Origin: Chryseobacterium binzhouense
Lineage (GTDB): Bacteria > Bacteroidota > Bacteroidia > Flavobacteriales > Weeksellaceae
Reading direction: 5' to 3'
NCBI RefSeq assembly: GCF_007474545.1
Contig: NZ_VKOG01000008.1
Coordinates: 29,216-93,215 of the forward strand
Length of the DNA stretch: 64,000 bases
Position numbers and translations under genes: made by a program. Shown here in pieces: positions 9,775 through 18,625 of this stretch. Below the pieces are notes generated by a model that saw nothing but the letters and a program-made list of their open reading frames with translations, ran no database searches and was not told the origin of the DNA. Position 1 is the stretch's first letter. Each line of letters starts with the position of its first letter.

Positions 9775-11325
9775 ATGTCTAAAAAAGCCAAAGATTTCGG
9801 AATTGAAAAATCATTAAAAAATTTAGGAATCAAAGATGAAAATAAAGGAACTTCTACCGGAGGGAAGTTTTTTGCATCAGGAAAATCTATCGAAAGTTAT
9901 TCTCCGGCAGACGGAAAGCTTATTGCTAAAGTAAAGCTGTCGGGAGAAAAAGATTATGACAAAGTAATAGAATCTGCACAGAAGGCATTTGTAGAGTTCA
10001 GAATGATTCCGGCTCCGAAAAGAGGAGAAATTGTAAGACAATTAGGATTAAAACTTAGAGAATATAAAGACGACCTCGGTAAACTGGTTTCCTATGAAAT
10101 GGGAAAATCTTTACAGGAAGGTTTGGGAGAAGTGCAGGAAATGATAGATATCTGCGATTTTGCAGTCGGTCTTTCCAGACAGCTTCACGGTTATACAATG
10201 CACTCGGAAAGACCGGGACACAGAATGTATGAGCAGTATCATCCTCTTGGAATTGTGGGAATTATCACTGCATTCAACTTTCCGGTGGCAGTTTGGGCGT
10301 GGAATACCGCTTTAGCCTGGATCTGTGGAAATGTCACCATCTGGAAGCCTTCGGAAAAAACTCCGCTTTGTGCTATTGCCTGTCAGAACATAATGAATGA
10401 AGTTCTAAAGGATAATGATCTTTCTGAAGGAATTTCGAGTGTTTTGGTTGCAGATCACGAAATCGGACAAAAACTGGTAGATGACAAGAGAGTTGCATTG
10501 ATCTCATTTACAGGTTCTACAAGAGTGGGAAGAAGGGTTTCTGCAAAGGTAGCTGAAAGATTTGGAAAATCAATTTTGGAATTGGGCGGAAACAATGCAA
10601 TTATTATTTCTAAAGATGCAGATTTGGATATGTCAATTATTGGAGCAGTATTCGGAGCTGTGGGAACTGCAGGACAAAGATGTACTTCTACAAGAAGGCT
10701 GATTATCCACGAAAGCGTTTATGATGAGGTGAAAAACCGTTTGGTGAAAGCTTATGGACAACTGAAAATAGGAAATCCTCTGGATGAAAGTAACCATGTA
10801 GGTCCGCTGATTGATACTGATGCAGTAAAACAATATGAAAAAGCCATAGAAAAATGCAAATCTGAGGGCGGAAATTTTATTGTGGAAGGCGGTGTTTTAT
10901 CCGGAAAAAATTACGAATCAGGCTGTTACGTAAAGCCTTGCATTGCTGAGGTTGAAAATTCTTACGAAATTGTTCAGCACGAAACTTTTGCACCAATTTT
11001 ATATTTAATCAAATATTCAGGTCTTGATGAAGCGATTGCCATTCAGAATGATGTGCCACAAGGTTTGTCATCAGCAATTATGACTCAGAATCTGAGAGAA
11101 GCAGAGCTTTTTCTTTCACATGCCGGATCAGATTGCGGAATTGCCAATGTGAATATAGGAACTTCCGGTGCTGAGATTGGTGGTGCTTTTGGTGGTGAAA
11201 AAGAAACAGGTGGAGGTAGAGAATCAGGTTCTGATGTATGGAAATATTACATGAGAAGACAGACCAATACCATCAATTATACAACCAATCTTCCTTTAGC
11301 ACAGGGAATTAAGTTTGATTTATAA
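9775..11325 (+). CDS. amaB: Aldehyde dehydrogenase, ALDH7 type (piperideine-6-carboxylate / aminoadipate semialdehyde dehydrogenase)
   Basis: This 516-aa NAD(P)+-dependent ALDH belongs to the antiquitin (ALDH7) group. It shows the NAD-binding region FNFPVAVWAWNTALAWICGNVTIWKPSEKTPL, the general-base motif LELGGNNA (Glu near residue 268) and the nucleophile in GTAGQRCTSTRR (Cys near 302). The C-terminus has the ALDH7-like GGAFGGEKETGGGRESGSDVWKYYMRRQT. It oxidises the semialdehyde made from lysine to 2-aminoadipate. The next gene, 91 nt downstream, is lysine 6-transaminase, which makes exactly that substrate, so the pair forms the first two steps of lysine breakdown. Length and all catalytic residues are normal. 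Confidence 0.92.
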   Translation: MSKKAKDFGIEKSLKNLGIKDENKGTSTGGKFFASGKSIESYSPADGKLIAKVKLSGEKDYDKVIESAQKAFVEFRMIPAPKRGEIVRQLGLKLREYKDDLGKLVSYEMGKSLQEGLGEVQEMIDICDFAVGLSRQLHGYTMHSERPGHRMYEQYHPLGIVGIITAFNFPVAVWAWNTALAWICGNVTIWKPSEKTPLCAIACQNIMNEVLKDNDLSEGISSVLVADHEIGQKLVDDKRVALISFTGSTRVGRRVSAKVAERFGKSILELGGNNAIIISKDADLDMSIIGAVFGAVGTAGQRCTSTRRLIIHESVYDEVKNRLVKAYGQLKIGNPLDESNHVGPLIDTDAVKQYEKAIEKCKSEGGNFIVEGGVLSGKNYESGCYVKPCIAEVENSYEIVQHETFAPILYLIKYSGLDEAIAIQNDVPQGLSSAIMTQNLREAELFLSHAGSDCGIANVNIGTSGAEIGGAFGGEKETGGGRESGSDVWKYYMRRQTNTINYTTNLPLAQGIKFDL

Positions 11326-11416
11326 TTTTCAATTTAAACTTGAGTTTTTCAGGGATTTAATTGGTGTTTTATTAGTTTAAATCTTTGAATTTTTTTAATC
11401 TTTCAATCACAGTTAT

Positions 11417-12742
11417 ATGGACAATACACTTGAAATTCAAACAAATAAAGTAAAAGAAACGGTAGGAAGACACGTGTTAGCAGACGGGTTTGACTTTGTA
11501 ATGGATATTGAAAATTCTCACGGATCATGGATTCATGATTCACTTTCAGGAAAAAATTTCCTGGATATGTTCTCTATGTTTGGCTCCGGTTCTATCGGTT
11601 ACAATCATCCATATCTGCTTGAAAAGGCAGAATGGCTGGGAAAAATGGCAGTGAACAAACCCACTTTGGCAGATGTTTATCCCAAAGAATATGCTCAGTT
11701 TATTGAGGTTTTCGAAAGGGTAGTAATGCCCAAAGAACTTCAGTATGCTTTTTTTATTGAAGGCGGAGCTTTGGCAGTAGAAAACGCTATGAAAGCATGC
11801 TTTGACTGGAAAACAAGAAAAAACTTTGAAAAAGATCTTGATATAGAAGCCGGAATCTGCATTCATTTCAGACAGGCTTTTCACGGAAGAAGCGGTTATA
11901 CGTTAAGCTTAACCAATACTTCGGATCCTAGAAAGTATCAGTATTTCCCAATGTTTGAATGGCCAAGAATCCTAAATCCTAAATTGCATTTTCCGATTAC
12001 AGAAGAAAATTTACAGGAAACTATTAAAAATGAAAATTTAGCTTTGATACAGATCACAGAAGCTATTCTTGCCAATCCTAATCAGGTTGCCTGCATTATC
12101 ATTGAGCCTATACAGGCGGAAGGTGGAGACAACCACTTTAGAGATGAGTTCTTTCAGGGGCTAAGAAATATTTGTGATGAGCACGAAGTTTTGCTGATTT
12201 TTGACGAAGTACAGACAGGAATAGGAATTACCGGGAAAATGTGGGCATTTGAACATTTCAGCGTGAGACCGGATATTATTTCTTTTGGTAAAAAAACACA
12301 GGTTTGTGGAGTTTTGGCTAATAAGGAAAAATTCGACGAAATTCCAAACAATGTATTCAGAGAAAGTTCCAGAATCAATTCTACATTCGGAGGAAACTTT
12401 ATTGATATGCTTCGTTTTCAACTTGTAATGGAAGTTATTGAAAAAGAAAATCTTCTAGAAAATGCTGAAACTGTAGGAGAGTACCTTTTGGAAGGTCTGC
12501 AGAATTTAGCTCAGAAATATCCGGAGAAATTGTCTAATCCTAGAGGAAAAGGTTTGATGTGTGCTGTAGATTTGCCTTCAGGAGCGCAGAGAGATCATCT
12601 GAGAAATATTTTATACAATGATCACCTGATTATTCTTGCGTGTGGAGACCAGTCAATACGTTTCAGACCACATCTTAACGTGACAAAAGAAGAAATTCAG
12701 ATCGCTTTAGATAAAATTGAAAATAATATTAATAAAATTTAA
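11417..12742 (+). CDS. lat: L-lysine 6-transaminase
   Basis: This 441-aa class III (ornithine-aminotransferase-like) PLP enzyme moves the epsilon-amino group of lysine to 2-oxoglutarate, giving aminoadipate semialdehyde. Diagnostic parts are the N-terminal GSWIHDSLSGKNFLDMFSMFGSG, the substrate/PLP region FIEGGALAVENAMKACFDWK, the cofactor Asp in LLIFDEVQTGIG, and the Schiff-base lysine in ISFGKKTQVCGV. The last motif is characteristic of LAT, not of other omega-transaminases. It directly follows the matching dehydrogenase. Confidence 0.95.
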   Translation: MDNTLEIQTNKVKETVGRHVLADGFDFVMDIENSHGSWIHDSLSGKNFLDMFSMFGSGSIGYNHPYLLEKAEWLGKMAVNKPTLADVYPKEYAQFIEVFERVVMPKELQYAFFIEGGALAVENAMKACFDWKTRKNFEKDLDIEAGICIHFRQAFHGRSGYTLSLTNTSDPRKYQYFPMFEWPRILNPKLHFPITEENLQETIKNENLALIQITEAILANPNQVACIIIEPIQAEGGDNHFRDEFFQGLRNICDEHEVLLIFDEVQTGIGITGKMWAFEHFSVRPDIISFGKKTQVCGVLANKEKFDEIPNNVFRESSRINSTFGGNFIDMLRFQLVMEVIEKENLLENAETVGEYLLEGLQNLAQKYPEKLSNPRGKGLMCAVDLPSGAQRDHLRNILYNDHLIILACGDQSIRFRPHLNVTKEEIQIALDKIENNINKI

Positions 12743-12805
12743 AACTCTGTAATTTGGAATTTTAAATTAAAATTTCTATATTTAGATACTCAAAATGTAA
12801 AGAAT

Positions 12806-13033
12806 ATGGACAGAAATACTAGAGTATCAGTTTTTGAAAGTGATAAACCCGCTGAAATACAGTTGATTAAATCTAAATTGGATGATGCCCAGATTGCCAA
12901 TGATGTGGAAAACAATTATTTGACATTTACAACTACTCCTACTGCAACTACTCTTAAAGTGATGGTTGATTTACAGGACGAAAAAAAAGCATTTGAAATT
13001 ATTGATGCTTATCTTCAGCAAAACGAAAATTAA
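12806..13033 (+). CDS. DUF2007 family small protein
   Basis: The 75-aa protein has the ferredoxin-like alpha/beta pattern of DUF2007: VFESDKPAEIQLIKSKLDDAQIANDVENN, then a beta pair ending KVMVDLQDEKKAFEIIDAYLQ. Proteins of this family are often labelled putative signal-transducing, without experimental support that I know of. It lies 63 nt after the lysine transaminase and before a terminator, so it may be the last gene of that unit. Confidence 0.8.
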   Translation: MDRNTRVSVFESDKPAEIQLIKSKLDDAQIANDVENNYLTFTTTPTATTLKVMVDLQDEKKAFEIIDAYLQQNEN

Positions 13034-13072
13034 TTAAAACAATTTCATAATTTTAAATTTTACTACTTCAGA

Positions 13073-13107
13073 AACCGAAAGTTAATTTTTTAGCTTTCGG
13101 TTTTTTA
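13073..13107 (+). terminator. Rho-independent terminator
   Basis: AACCGAAAG (13073-13081) pairs with CTTTCGGTT (13094-13102), followed by a T run. It ends the unit containing the lysine-degradation genes. Confidence 0.9.
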
Positions 13108-13181
13108 TGAATAAAAATTAATGAAGATTTTGGCATTGATTATGATATTTTGAATTTTAAAGACTTTAATAAAAAATCTTT

Positions 13182-13700
13182 ATGACTGATAATAATGAAA
13201 TTCATTTCAGAGAAGCAAACTCTGAAGACAGAGACAGTATCTGGGAAATTATCCAACAGGCTATAGACAGAAGAAAAAAAGATGGAAGCTCCCAATGGCA
13301 GAATGGCTATCCTAATCTTGGTACTATTGAAAGTGATATTTCTAAAAATTTTGGCTACGTATTAACCGTTGATGGCAGAATTGCTGTTTATACTGCAATT
13401 ATTAAGAATGACGAACCTGCATACAGCAATATTGACGGTAAATGGTTGAGTGACGGAGAATTTGTTGTTATACATAGAGTTGCAGTTCATAATGATTTTT
13501 CAGGAAAAGGATTGGTAAAAGTTTTATTTGATAAAATTGAAGATTTCACAGCATCTTGCGGAATTCAGAGTGTGAAAGTCGATACCAATTTTGATAATGC
13601 TGCAATGCTCAAAATTTTAGAATCTAAAGGCTATACCTATTGCGGAGAGGTATTTTTATCAGGAGGTGTTCGCAAAGCTTTCGAGAAGATTATTTTTTAA
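13182..13700 (+). CDS. GNAT family N-acetyltransferase
   Basis: This 172-aa protein starts IHFREANSEDRDSIWEIIQQAI (beta1-alpha1 of GNAT). It contains motif A, VIHRVAVHNDFSGKGLVKVLFDKIE, with a FSGKGL acetyl-CoA loop in place of the consensus Q/RxxGxG/A. Motif B follows as VKVDTNFDNAAMLKILESKGYTYCGEV. The N-terminal WQNGYPN segment is seen in many flavobacterial GNATs. The substrate is unknown. It stands alone between a terminator and the GbsR-led pump operon. Confidence 0.88.
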   Translation: MTDNNEIHFREANSEDRDSIWEIIQQAIDRRKKDGSSQWQNGYPNLGTIESDISKNFGYVLTVDGRIAVYTAIIKNDEPAYSNIDGKWLSDGEFVVIHRVAVHNDFSGKGLVKVLFDKIEDFTASCGIQSVKVDTNFDNAAMLKILESKGYTYCGEVFLSGGVRKAFEKIIF

Positions 13701-13764
13701 AGCAAAAGTTAAATTACATTTCATTGATTCTTATAGAAGCGAATTATTTATAAACTCTATCAGG

Positions 13765-13800
13765 TTTGTTCGTTTTGTTCCGAACTAATTGATAATTTTG
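13765..13800 (+). promoter_or_regulatory. Candidate promoter/operator of the RND pump operon
   Basis: TAATTTTG (13793-13800) matches the Bacteroidota -7 box, 15 nt before the regulator start codon. Just upstream, GTTCG (13768-13772) and CGAAC (13781-13785) form an inverted repeat around 8 nt, in the place where a MarR/GbsR-type dimer would block polymerase. A TTTG occurs at 13765-13768 and again at 13774-13777, but neither gives ideal spacing. Autoregulation by the first gene is an inference. Confidence 0.4.
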
Positions 13801-13815
13801 AAAAAAATATGATTG

Positions 13816-14271
13816 ATGAATCAAACATTAAAGGTAGATAAGAAAATTTTTCAGGATGCCGTAAAATTTTACGGAACTGTCCTCAATCTGCCGCCATTAG
13901 CGTCCAAAATATATTCCTACCTCATTTTCGATTTTGATAAGGTGGGAATTACTTTTGATGAATTTGTAGAGGTTTTTTCGGCAAGTAAAAGTTCTGTATC
14001 TACGAGCGTAAGCCTTCTTCTCAACCTTCAGCTGATAGTTGACATCAATAAGATGGACGAGCGTAAAAGATATTTTTTCGCTAATGATGATTACAAAAGA
14101 ATAAGGTTCGAAAAAATTGTTCAGAAAATGAAAGATGAACTTAAACTGATGGATGATTTGAAAAACTTCAGAGGAAATGAAAATAAAGATGCAGAAGAAA
14201 GAAATGAAGCTTATAAAGCACTTTTAAATAAAAGTATAATTACAATTCAGGAATCTCTTAATAAACTATGA
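13816..14271 (+). CDS. GbsR/MarR-family transcriptional regulator of the efflux operon
   Basis: I chose the ATG at 13816 over the TTG one codon earlier. The protein (151 aa) has a winged helix-turn-helix: ASKIYSYLIFDFDKVGITFDEFVEVFSASKSSVSTSVSLLLNLQLI, with SKSSVSTSVSLLL as recognition helix. A wing (DINKMDERKRYFFA) follows, then a long C-terminal dimerisation helix. This matches the GbsR subgroup that heads RND pump operons in flavobacteria. Its TGA is followed after 1 nt by the ATG of the membrane fusion gene, so it is co-transcribed with the pump and probably represses it. Confidence 0.88.
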   Translation: MNQTLKVDKKIFQDAVKFYGTVLNLPPLASKIYSYLIFDFDKVGITFDEFVEVFSASKSSVSTSVSLLLNLQLIVDINKMDERKRYFFANDDYKRIRFEKIVQKMKDELKLMDDLKNFRGNENKDAEERNEAYKALLNKSIITIQESLNKL

Positions 14272-14272
14272 T

Positions 14273-15457
14273 ATGACAAATAAGCTTATACTATTTTCTG
14301 CGGGAGCATTATTGCTTACTGCCTGCAAAGAAGAAGCTCCAAAACAGGATGGTCCTAAACCCTATCCTGTAGTTTCTGTAGAAAATAAAAATATAGTGGG
14401 CTATGATACGTTCCCGGCGACTATTCAGGGAAGAATAAATAATGATGTAAGAGCTAAAATTCAAGGCTATATTACTCAGGTTTTAGTAGATGAAGGGCAG
14501 TATGTGACTAAAGGACAGCCATTGTTCCGGCTTGAAACCAATATTCTGACCGAAAATGCAGCAGCCTCCAAAGCAGGTATTGCCGCTGCAGAATCCAGCA
14601 TTGCAGCAGCCAGGGCTCAGGTAAGTGCTGCAGAAGTAGAAGTAAATAAACTAAAACCTTTAGTACAGAAAAATATTATCAGCAATGTGCAGCTTCAGAC
14701 CGCTCAGGCAAATCTTGCACAGGCACAGGCAGGATTACAGCAGGCAGTCGCAGCAAGAAAACAGGCGGTTGCTAACTATAAGGGTGTAGAAGCCAATATT
14801 GATTATTCTGTGATACGTGCGCCAATTTCAGGAGTGATTGGTAAATTACCTTTAAAAGTGGGAAGCTTAGTAGGTCCAACAGATCAGACTCCGCTTACAA
14901 CTATTTCAGATACATCCGAAATTTTCGCTTATTTTTCTATGAATGAAAAATCTTATTTTGATTTTCTGGAAAAATCTGTTGGCGCAAATCTCCCTGAAAA
15001 AATTAAAAATCTGCCGATGGTAGAACTTCAGCTTGCCAACGGAAGCATTTATCCTGAAAAAGGAAAAATTGAAGCTATAACAGGCTCTATTGATGAAACT
15101 ACCGGAACCATTCAGTTTAGGGTTGTATTCAAAAATGCGCAAAAGCTTTTAAGCAACGGAAACAGCGGAACCATCAGATTCCCTAAAAACTTTGACAATG
15201 TTTTGGTTGTTCCGGAAAGTGCTACCTACGAACAGCAGGGTATTGTTTATGTTTATAAAGTAGATAAAGATACTGCTAAAAATGTTGTGGTGAATGTGAT
15301 TGACAGGATTGATAATTTGGCACTCATCAAAGATGGAGTAAAACCAGGTGATAAAGTAGTGGCACAAGGTACGGGAAGTCTCAAAAATGGAACTCCGGTG
15401 AAACCTCAGCCGACCACAACCGATGAAGTCGTAAAATCTATAAAACCGAAATTCTAA
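14273..15457 (+). CDS. RND efflux periplasmic adaptor (membrane fusion) lipoprotein
   Basis: This 394-aa protein is the AcrA/MexA-type adaptor linking inner-membrane pump and outer-membrane channel. It has a lipoprotein signal with lipobox LLTAC (Cys18), then a lipoyl/barrel-sandwich half (RAKIQGYITQVLVDEGQYVTKGQPLF). A long alanine/glutamine-rich coiled-coil hairpin spans about 95-170, followed by the second lipoyl half (VIRAPISGVIGKLPLKVGSLV). A beta-barrel and a membrane-proximal domain end with KPGDKVVAQGTGSLKNG. It is preceded by the regulator (1-nt gap) and followed 1 nt later by the pump gene. Confidence 0.95.
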   Translation: MTNKLILFSAGALLLTACKEEAPKQDGPKPYPVVSVENKNIVGYDTFPATIQGRINNDVRAKIQGYITQVLVDEGQYVTKGQPLFRLETNILTENAAASKAGIAAAESSIAAARAQVSAAEVEVNKLKPLVQKNIISNVQLQTAQANLAQAQAGLQQAVAARKQAVANYKGVEANIDYSVIRAPISGVIGKLPLKVGSLVGPTDQTPLTTISDTSEIFAYFSMNEKSYFDFLEKSVGANLPEKIKNLPMVELQLANGSIYPEKGKIEAITGSIDETTGTIQFRVVFKNAQKLLSNGNSGTIRFPKNFDNVLVVPESATYEQQGIVYVYKVDKDTAKNVVVNVIDRIDNLALIKDGVKPGDKVVAQGTGSLKNGTPVKPQPTTTDEVVKSIKPKF

Positions 15458-15458
15458 A

Positions 15459-18400
15459 ATGATAAAGAACTTTATTAACAGACCGGTTTTATCCACAGTA
15501 ATCTCCATTATGATTGTCATTCTCGGAGTTTTGGGACTCACCGCTCTGCCTGTTACACAATATCCTGATATTGCTCCCCCCACAGTAAGTGTCCGTGCAA
15601 ACTATACGGGTGCCAATGCGGAAACGGTTATGAAAAGCGTGGTGGTTCCTTTAGAAGAGCAGATCAATGGTGTGGAAGGAATGGATTATATTACCTCAAC
15701 GGCAGGAAACGATGGGTCAGCACAGATTCAGGTGTTTTTTAAACAGGGAATAGACCCTGATATTGCTGCGGTGAATGTTCAGAATCGTGTTTCAAGAGCA
15801 AGCCCGTTGCTTCCTAGCGAGGTTACCCGTGCCGGAGTTGTGACTCAGAAGCAGCAGACCAGTGCATTGATGTATCTTTCTTTTTATTCGGAAAACAAAA
15901 ATATTGATGATGTTTATCTGCAAAACTTTTTGAATATCAATGTAATTCCGAATTTACAAAGAATTAACGGAGTTGGTGAAGCCAATGTTTTTGGTGGAAA
16001 AAATTATTCCATGAGAGTTTGGCTTGATCCTGCAAAATTAGCAGCTTACGGTATTACTCCGTCTGATGTGACAACAGCAATCAATGAGCAGAGTCGTGAA
16101 GCAGCGGCAGGTTCTTTAGGACAAAACAGTGGCAGCTCTTTTGAATATATTATAAAATATGTTGGTAAATTCAATGATAAAGAGCAGTATGATAATATCA
16201 TCATTAAGGCACTTCCCGATGGTCAGAATTTAATGCTGGGAGATGTAGCCAAAGTAGAATTGGGCGGTCTTTCTTATACAGGAGTTGGTGAAAACGGAAA
16301 TAATCCTTCAATCAGTATGGGTATTTTTCAGACTCCGGGATCCAATGCTCAGGAAATTATCGAAAATATCAAAGCTCAGCTGAAAGCAAATGAAAGCAGT
16401 TATCCGGAAGGGGTAAAATATACTTTTAACTTTGATACCAATGAATTTTTGGATGCATCTATAGAAAAAGTAATTCATACTTTAATTGAAGCATTTATAT
16501 TGGTTTTTATTGTAGTGTATATCTTCTTACAGGATTTCAGATCTACATTAATTCCGGCTATAGCAGTTCCTGTTTCTATTGTGGGAACATTTTTCTTCCT
16601 GAATCTTTTCGGATATTCATTAAATCTTCTTACGCTTTTTGCTTTGGTACTGGCAATTGGTATTGTGGTGGATGATGCTATTGTCGTCGTTGAAGCCGTT
16701 CACGCCAAAATGGAAAACGGAATTTCCAATTCTAAAAAAGCAACCATTGAAGCGATGGACGAAATTACAGGTGCAATTATATCTATTACACTGGTAATGG
16801 CGGCGGTATTTATCCCGGTAACATTTATTACAGGTCCTACCGGAGTTTTTTATCAGCAGTTTGGTATTACGCTTATTATCGCCATCATGATTTCAGCGAT
16901 TAATGCACTGACTTTAAGCCCGGTTCTATGTTCGCTATTTTTAAAACCTCATGATGCACATCATGAAGACTATAAAAAGAAAAACTTTATTCAGAAGTTC
17001 TTTTATAAATTTAATATTGCCTTCAAATCAGCTACAGAGCGTTATGCAAGAGGATTTACGTTTCTTATTAAGCACAAATGGGTAACTTTGGTTATTTTCG
17101 GAATAACAGCCGGAATCATTTACTGGACGAGTGCCACGATGAAAAAGGGTTTTGTACCTACAGAAGACAGGGGTATTATTTTTACTGATGTACAACTTCC
17201 TCCGGGAGCATCTATGGAGAGAACTTATACTGTACTGAAAACCTTACAAGCTAATGCGCTTAAGATTCCGGGAATACAAAATGTAACTATTTCTACCGGA
17301 AGAGGATTGCTTTCAGGAAACGGAAGTAATAACGGTCTTGCCTTTGTAAAGCTTAAGCCTTTTGACGAAAGAAAAGGTGACGGACTTTCCTCTGAAGAAA
17401 TTACAAAAAAACTTTTCGGACTTACAGGAAAGGTTCCGGATGCAAAAGTAGTTTTCTTCCAGCCTGCAAGTGTGCCGGGCTTTGGTAACAGTGCAGGTTT
17501 TGAGATGGTTTTGCTGGATAGGGCAGGAGGAGAATTTGCGGAGTTGGACAATAAGACAAGCGAATTGATTGGGAATTTGATGAAGAGACCTGAAATTGAA
17601 TTTGCACAGACTTCATTTAATACAAAATATCCTCAGTACCAAATGGAAATCAATGTTCCTTTAGCTAAACAGAAAGGAGTTTCCATTAATTCTATTTTGG
17701 AAACTATGCAGGGATATATAGGAGGAGTTTACAGTGCAGATTTCACAAAGTACGGAAAACAATTTAGGGTAATGGTTCAGGCTCTGCCCGAAAACAGAGA
17801 AAATGCAGAAAGTCTCAATCAGCTATATATTAAAACAGCACAGGGAGAGATGGCTCCGATTTCGCAGTTTGTAAGTCTCACTAGAACGTACGGACCTCAG
17901 TCAGTAGGACGTTACAATTTGTTTACTTCAGTAAAGATTACAGGAGCCAATGCGCCCGGTTACAGTTCTGGAGATGCTATTGCTGCCGTACAGCAGGTTG
18001 CTGAAGAAACTCTGGATCAGAATTATTCTGTAGAATTTACGGGATTATCAAGAGAAGAACTCTCCTCCGGCTCACAGACTGCTCTTATTTTTGCTTTAAG
18101 TCTGGTTTTTGTTTACTTTATTTTAGCTGCACAATATGAAAGCTACATTCTTCCTTTAGCGGTGGTAATTTCCCTTCCTTTAGGGGTTATGGGAGCATAT
18201 TTTGGTCAGAAAATTATGGGACTGGAAAACAACATTTATTTTCAGATTGCCTTAATTATGCTTGTAGGATTACTTGCTAAAAATGCTATTTTGATTGTAG
18301 AGTTTGCTGTACAGAGAAGGCATCACGGCGAAAGTATTGTCAACTCTGCAATTAACGCTGCTAAAGCGAGATTAAGACCTATTTTGATGACTTCTTTAGC

Positions 18401-18605
18401 GTTTATTTTTGGTCTGTTGCCTTTAGTTTTAGCAAGCGGAATTGGTGCAGTCGGAAACAGATCCATCGCAACCGGTGCAGCTATAGGTTTATTGATAGGA
18501 ACTCTTTTGGGAGTATTTGTAATTCCTGTTTTGTACGTGGTTTTCCAGACACTGCAGGAAAAAATTAAGCCTATAAAACAAGAGGACATCAATTTAGCAG
18601 AGTAA
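15459..18605 (+). CDS. RND multidrug efflux permease, HAE1 (AcrB) family
   Basis: This 1048-aa inner-membrane proton/drug antiporter begins MIKNFINRPVLSTVISIMIVILG, the usual HAE1 start. It has two repeats of six TM helices and two large periplasmic loops. Proton-relay aspartates lie in TM4 (GIVVDDAIVVVEAVHA, near 404-405), with the matching GLLAKNAILIVEFA in TM10. Length equals AcrB (1049). The substrates cannot be predicted from sequence. It is the third gene of regulator-adaptor-pump-channel. Confidence 0.97.
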   Translation: MIKNFINRPVLSTVISIMIVILGVLGLTALPVTQYPDIAPPTVSVRANYTGANAETVMKSVVVPLEEQINGVEGMDYITSTAGNDGSAQIQVFFKQGIDPDIAAVNVQNRVSRASPLLPSEVTRAGVVTQKQQTSALMYLSFYSENKNIDDVYLQNFLNINVIPNLQRINGVGEANVFGGKNYSMRVWLDPAKLAAYGITPSDVTTAINEQSREAAAGSLGQNSGSSFEYIIKYVGKFNDKEQYDNIIIKALPDGQNLMLGDVAKVELGGLSYTGVGENGNNPSISMGIFQTPGSNAQEIIENIKAQLKANESSYPEGVKYTFNFDTNEFLDASIEKVIHTLIEAFILVFIVVYIFLQDFRSTLIPAIAVPVSIVGTFFFLNLFGYSLNLLTLFALVLAIGIVVDDAIVVVEAVHAKMENGISNSKKATIEAMDEITGAIISITLVMAAVFIPVTFITGPTGVFYQQFGITLIIAIMISAINALTLSPVLCSLFLKPHDAHHEDYKKKNFIQKFFYKFNIAFKSATERYARGFTFLIKHKWVTLVIFGITAGIIYWTSATMKKGFVPTEDRGIIFTDVQLPPGASMERTYTVLKTLQANALKIPGIQNVTISTGRGLLSGNGSNNGLAFVKLKPFDERKGDGLSSEEITKKLFGLTGKVPDAKVVFFQPASVPGFGNSAGFEMVLLDRAGGEFAELDNKTSELIGNLMKRPEIEFAQTSFNTKYPQYQMEINVPLAKQKGVSINSILETMQGYIGGVYSADFTKYGKQFRVMVQALPENRENAESLNQLYIKTAQGEMAPISQFVSLTRTYGPQSVGRYNLFTSVKITGANAPGYSSGDAIAAVQQVAEETLDQNYSVEFTGLSREELSSGSQTALIFALSLVFVYFILAAQYESYILPLAVVISLPLGVMGAYFGQKIMGLENNIYFQIALIMLVGLLAKNAILIVEFAVQRRHHGESIVNSAINAAKARLRPILMTSLAFIFGLLPLVLASGIGAVGNRSIATGAAIGLLIGTLLGVFVIPVLYVVFQTLQEKIKPIKQEDINLAE

Positions 18606-18625
18606 AAATCTTTAAGATTTAATTA

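Noticed and set aside
11546-12421. Antisense ORFs inside lysine 6-transaminase
   Set aside because: They are shadows of a full-length enzyme with all catalytic motifs.
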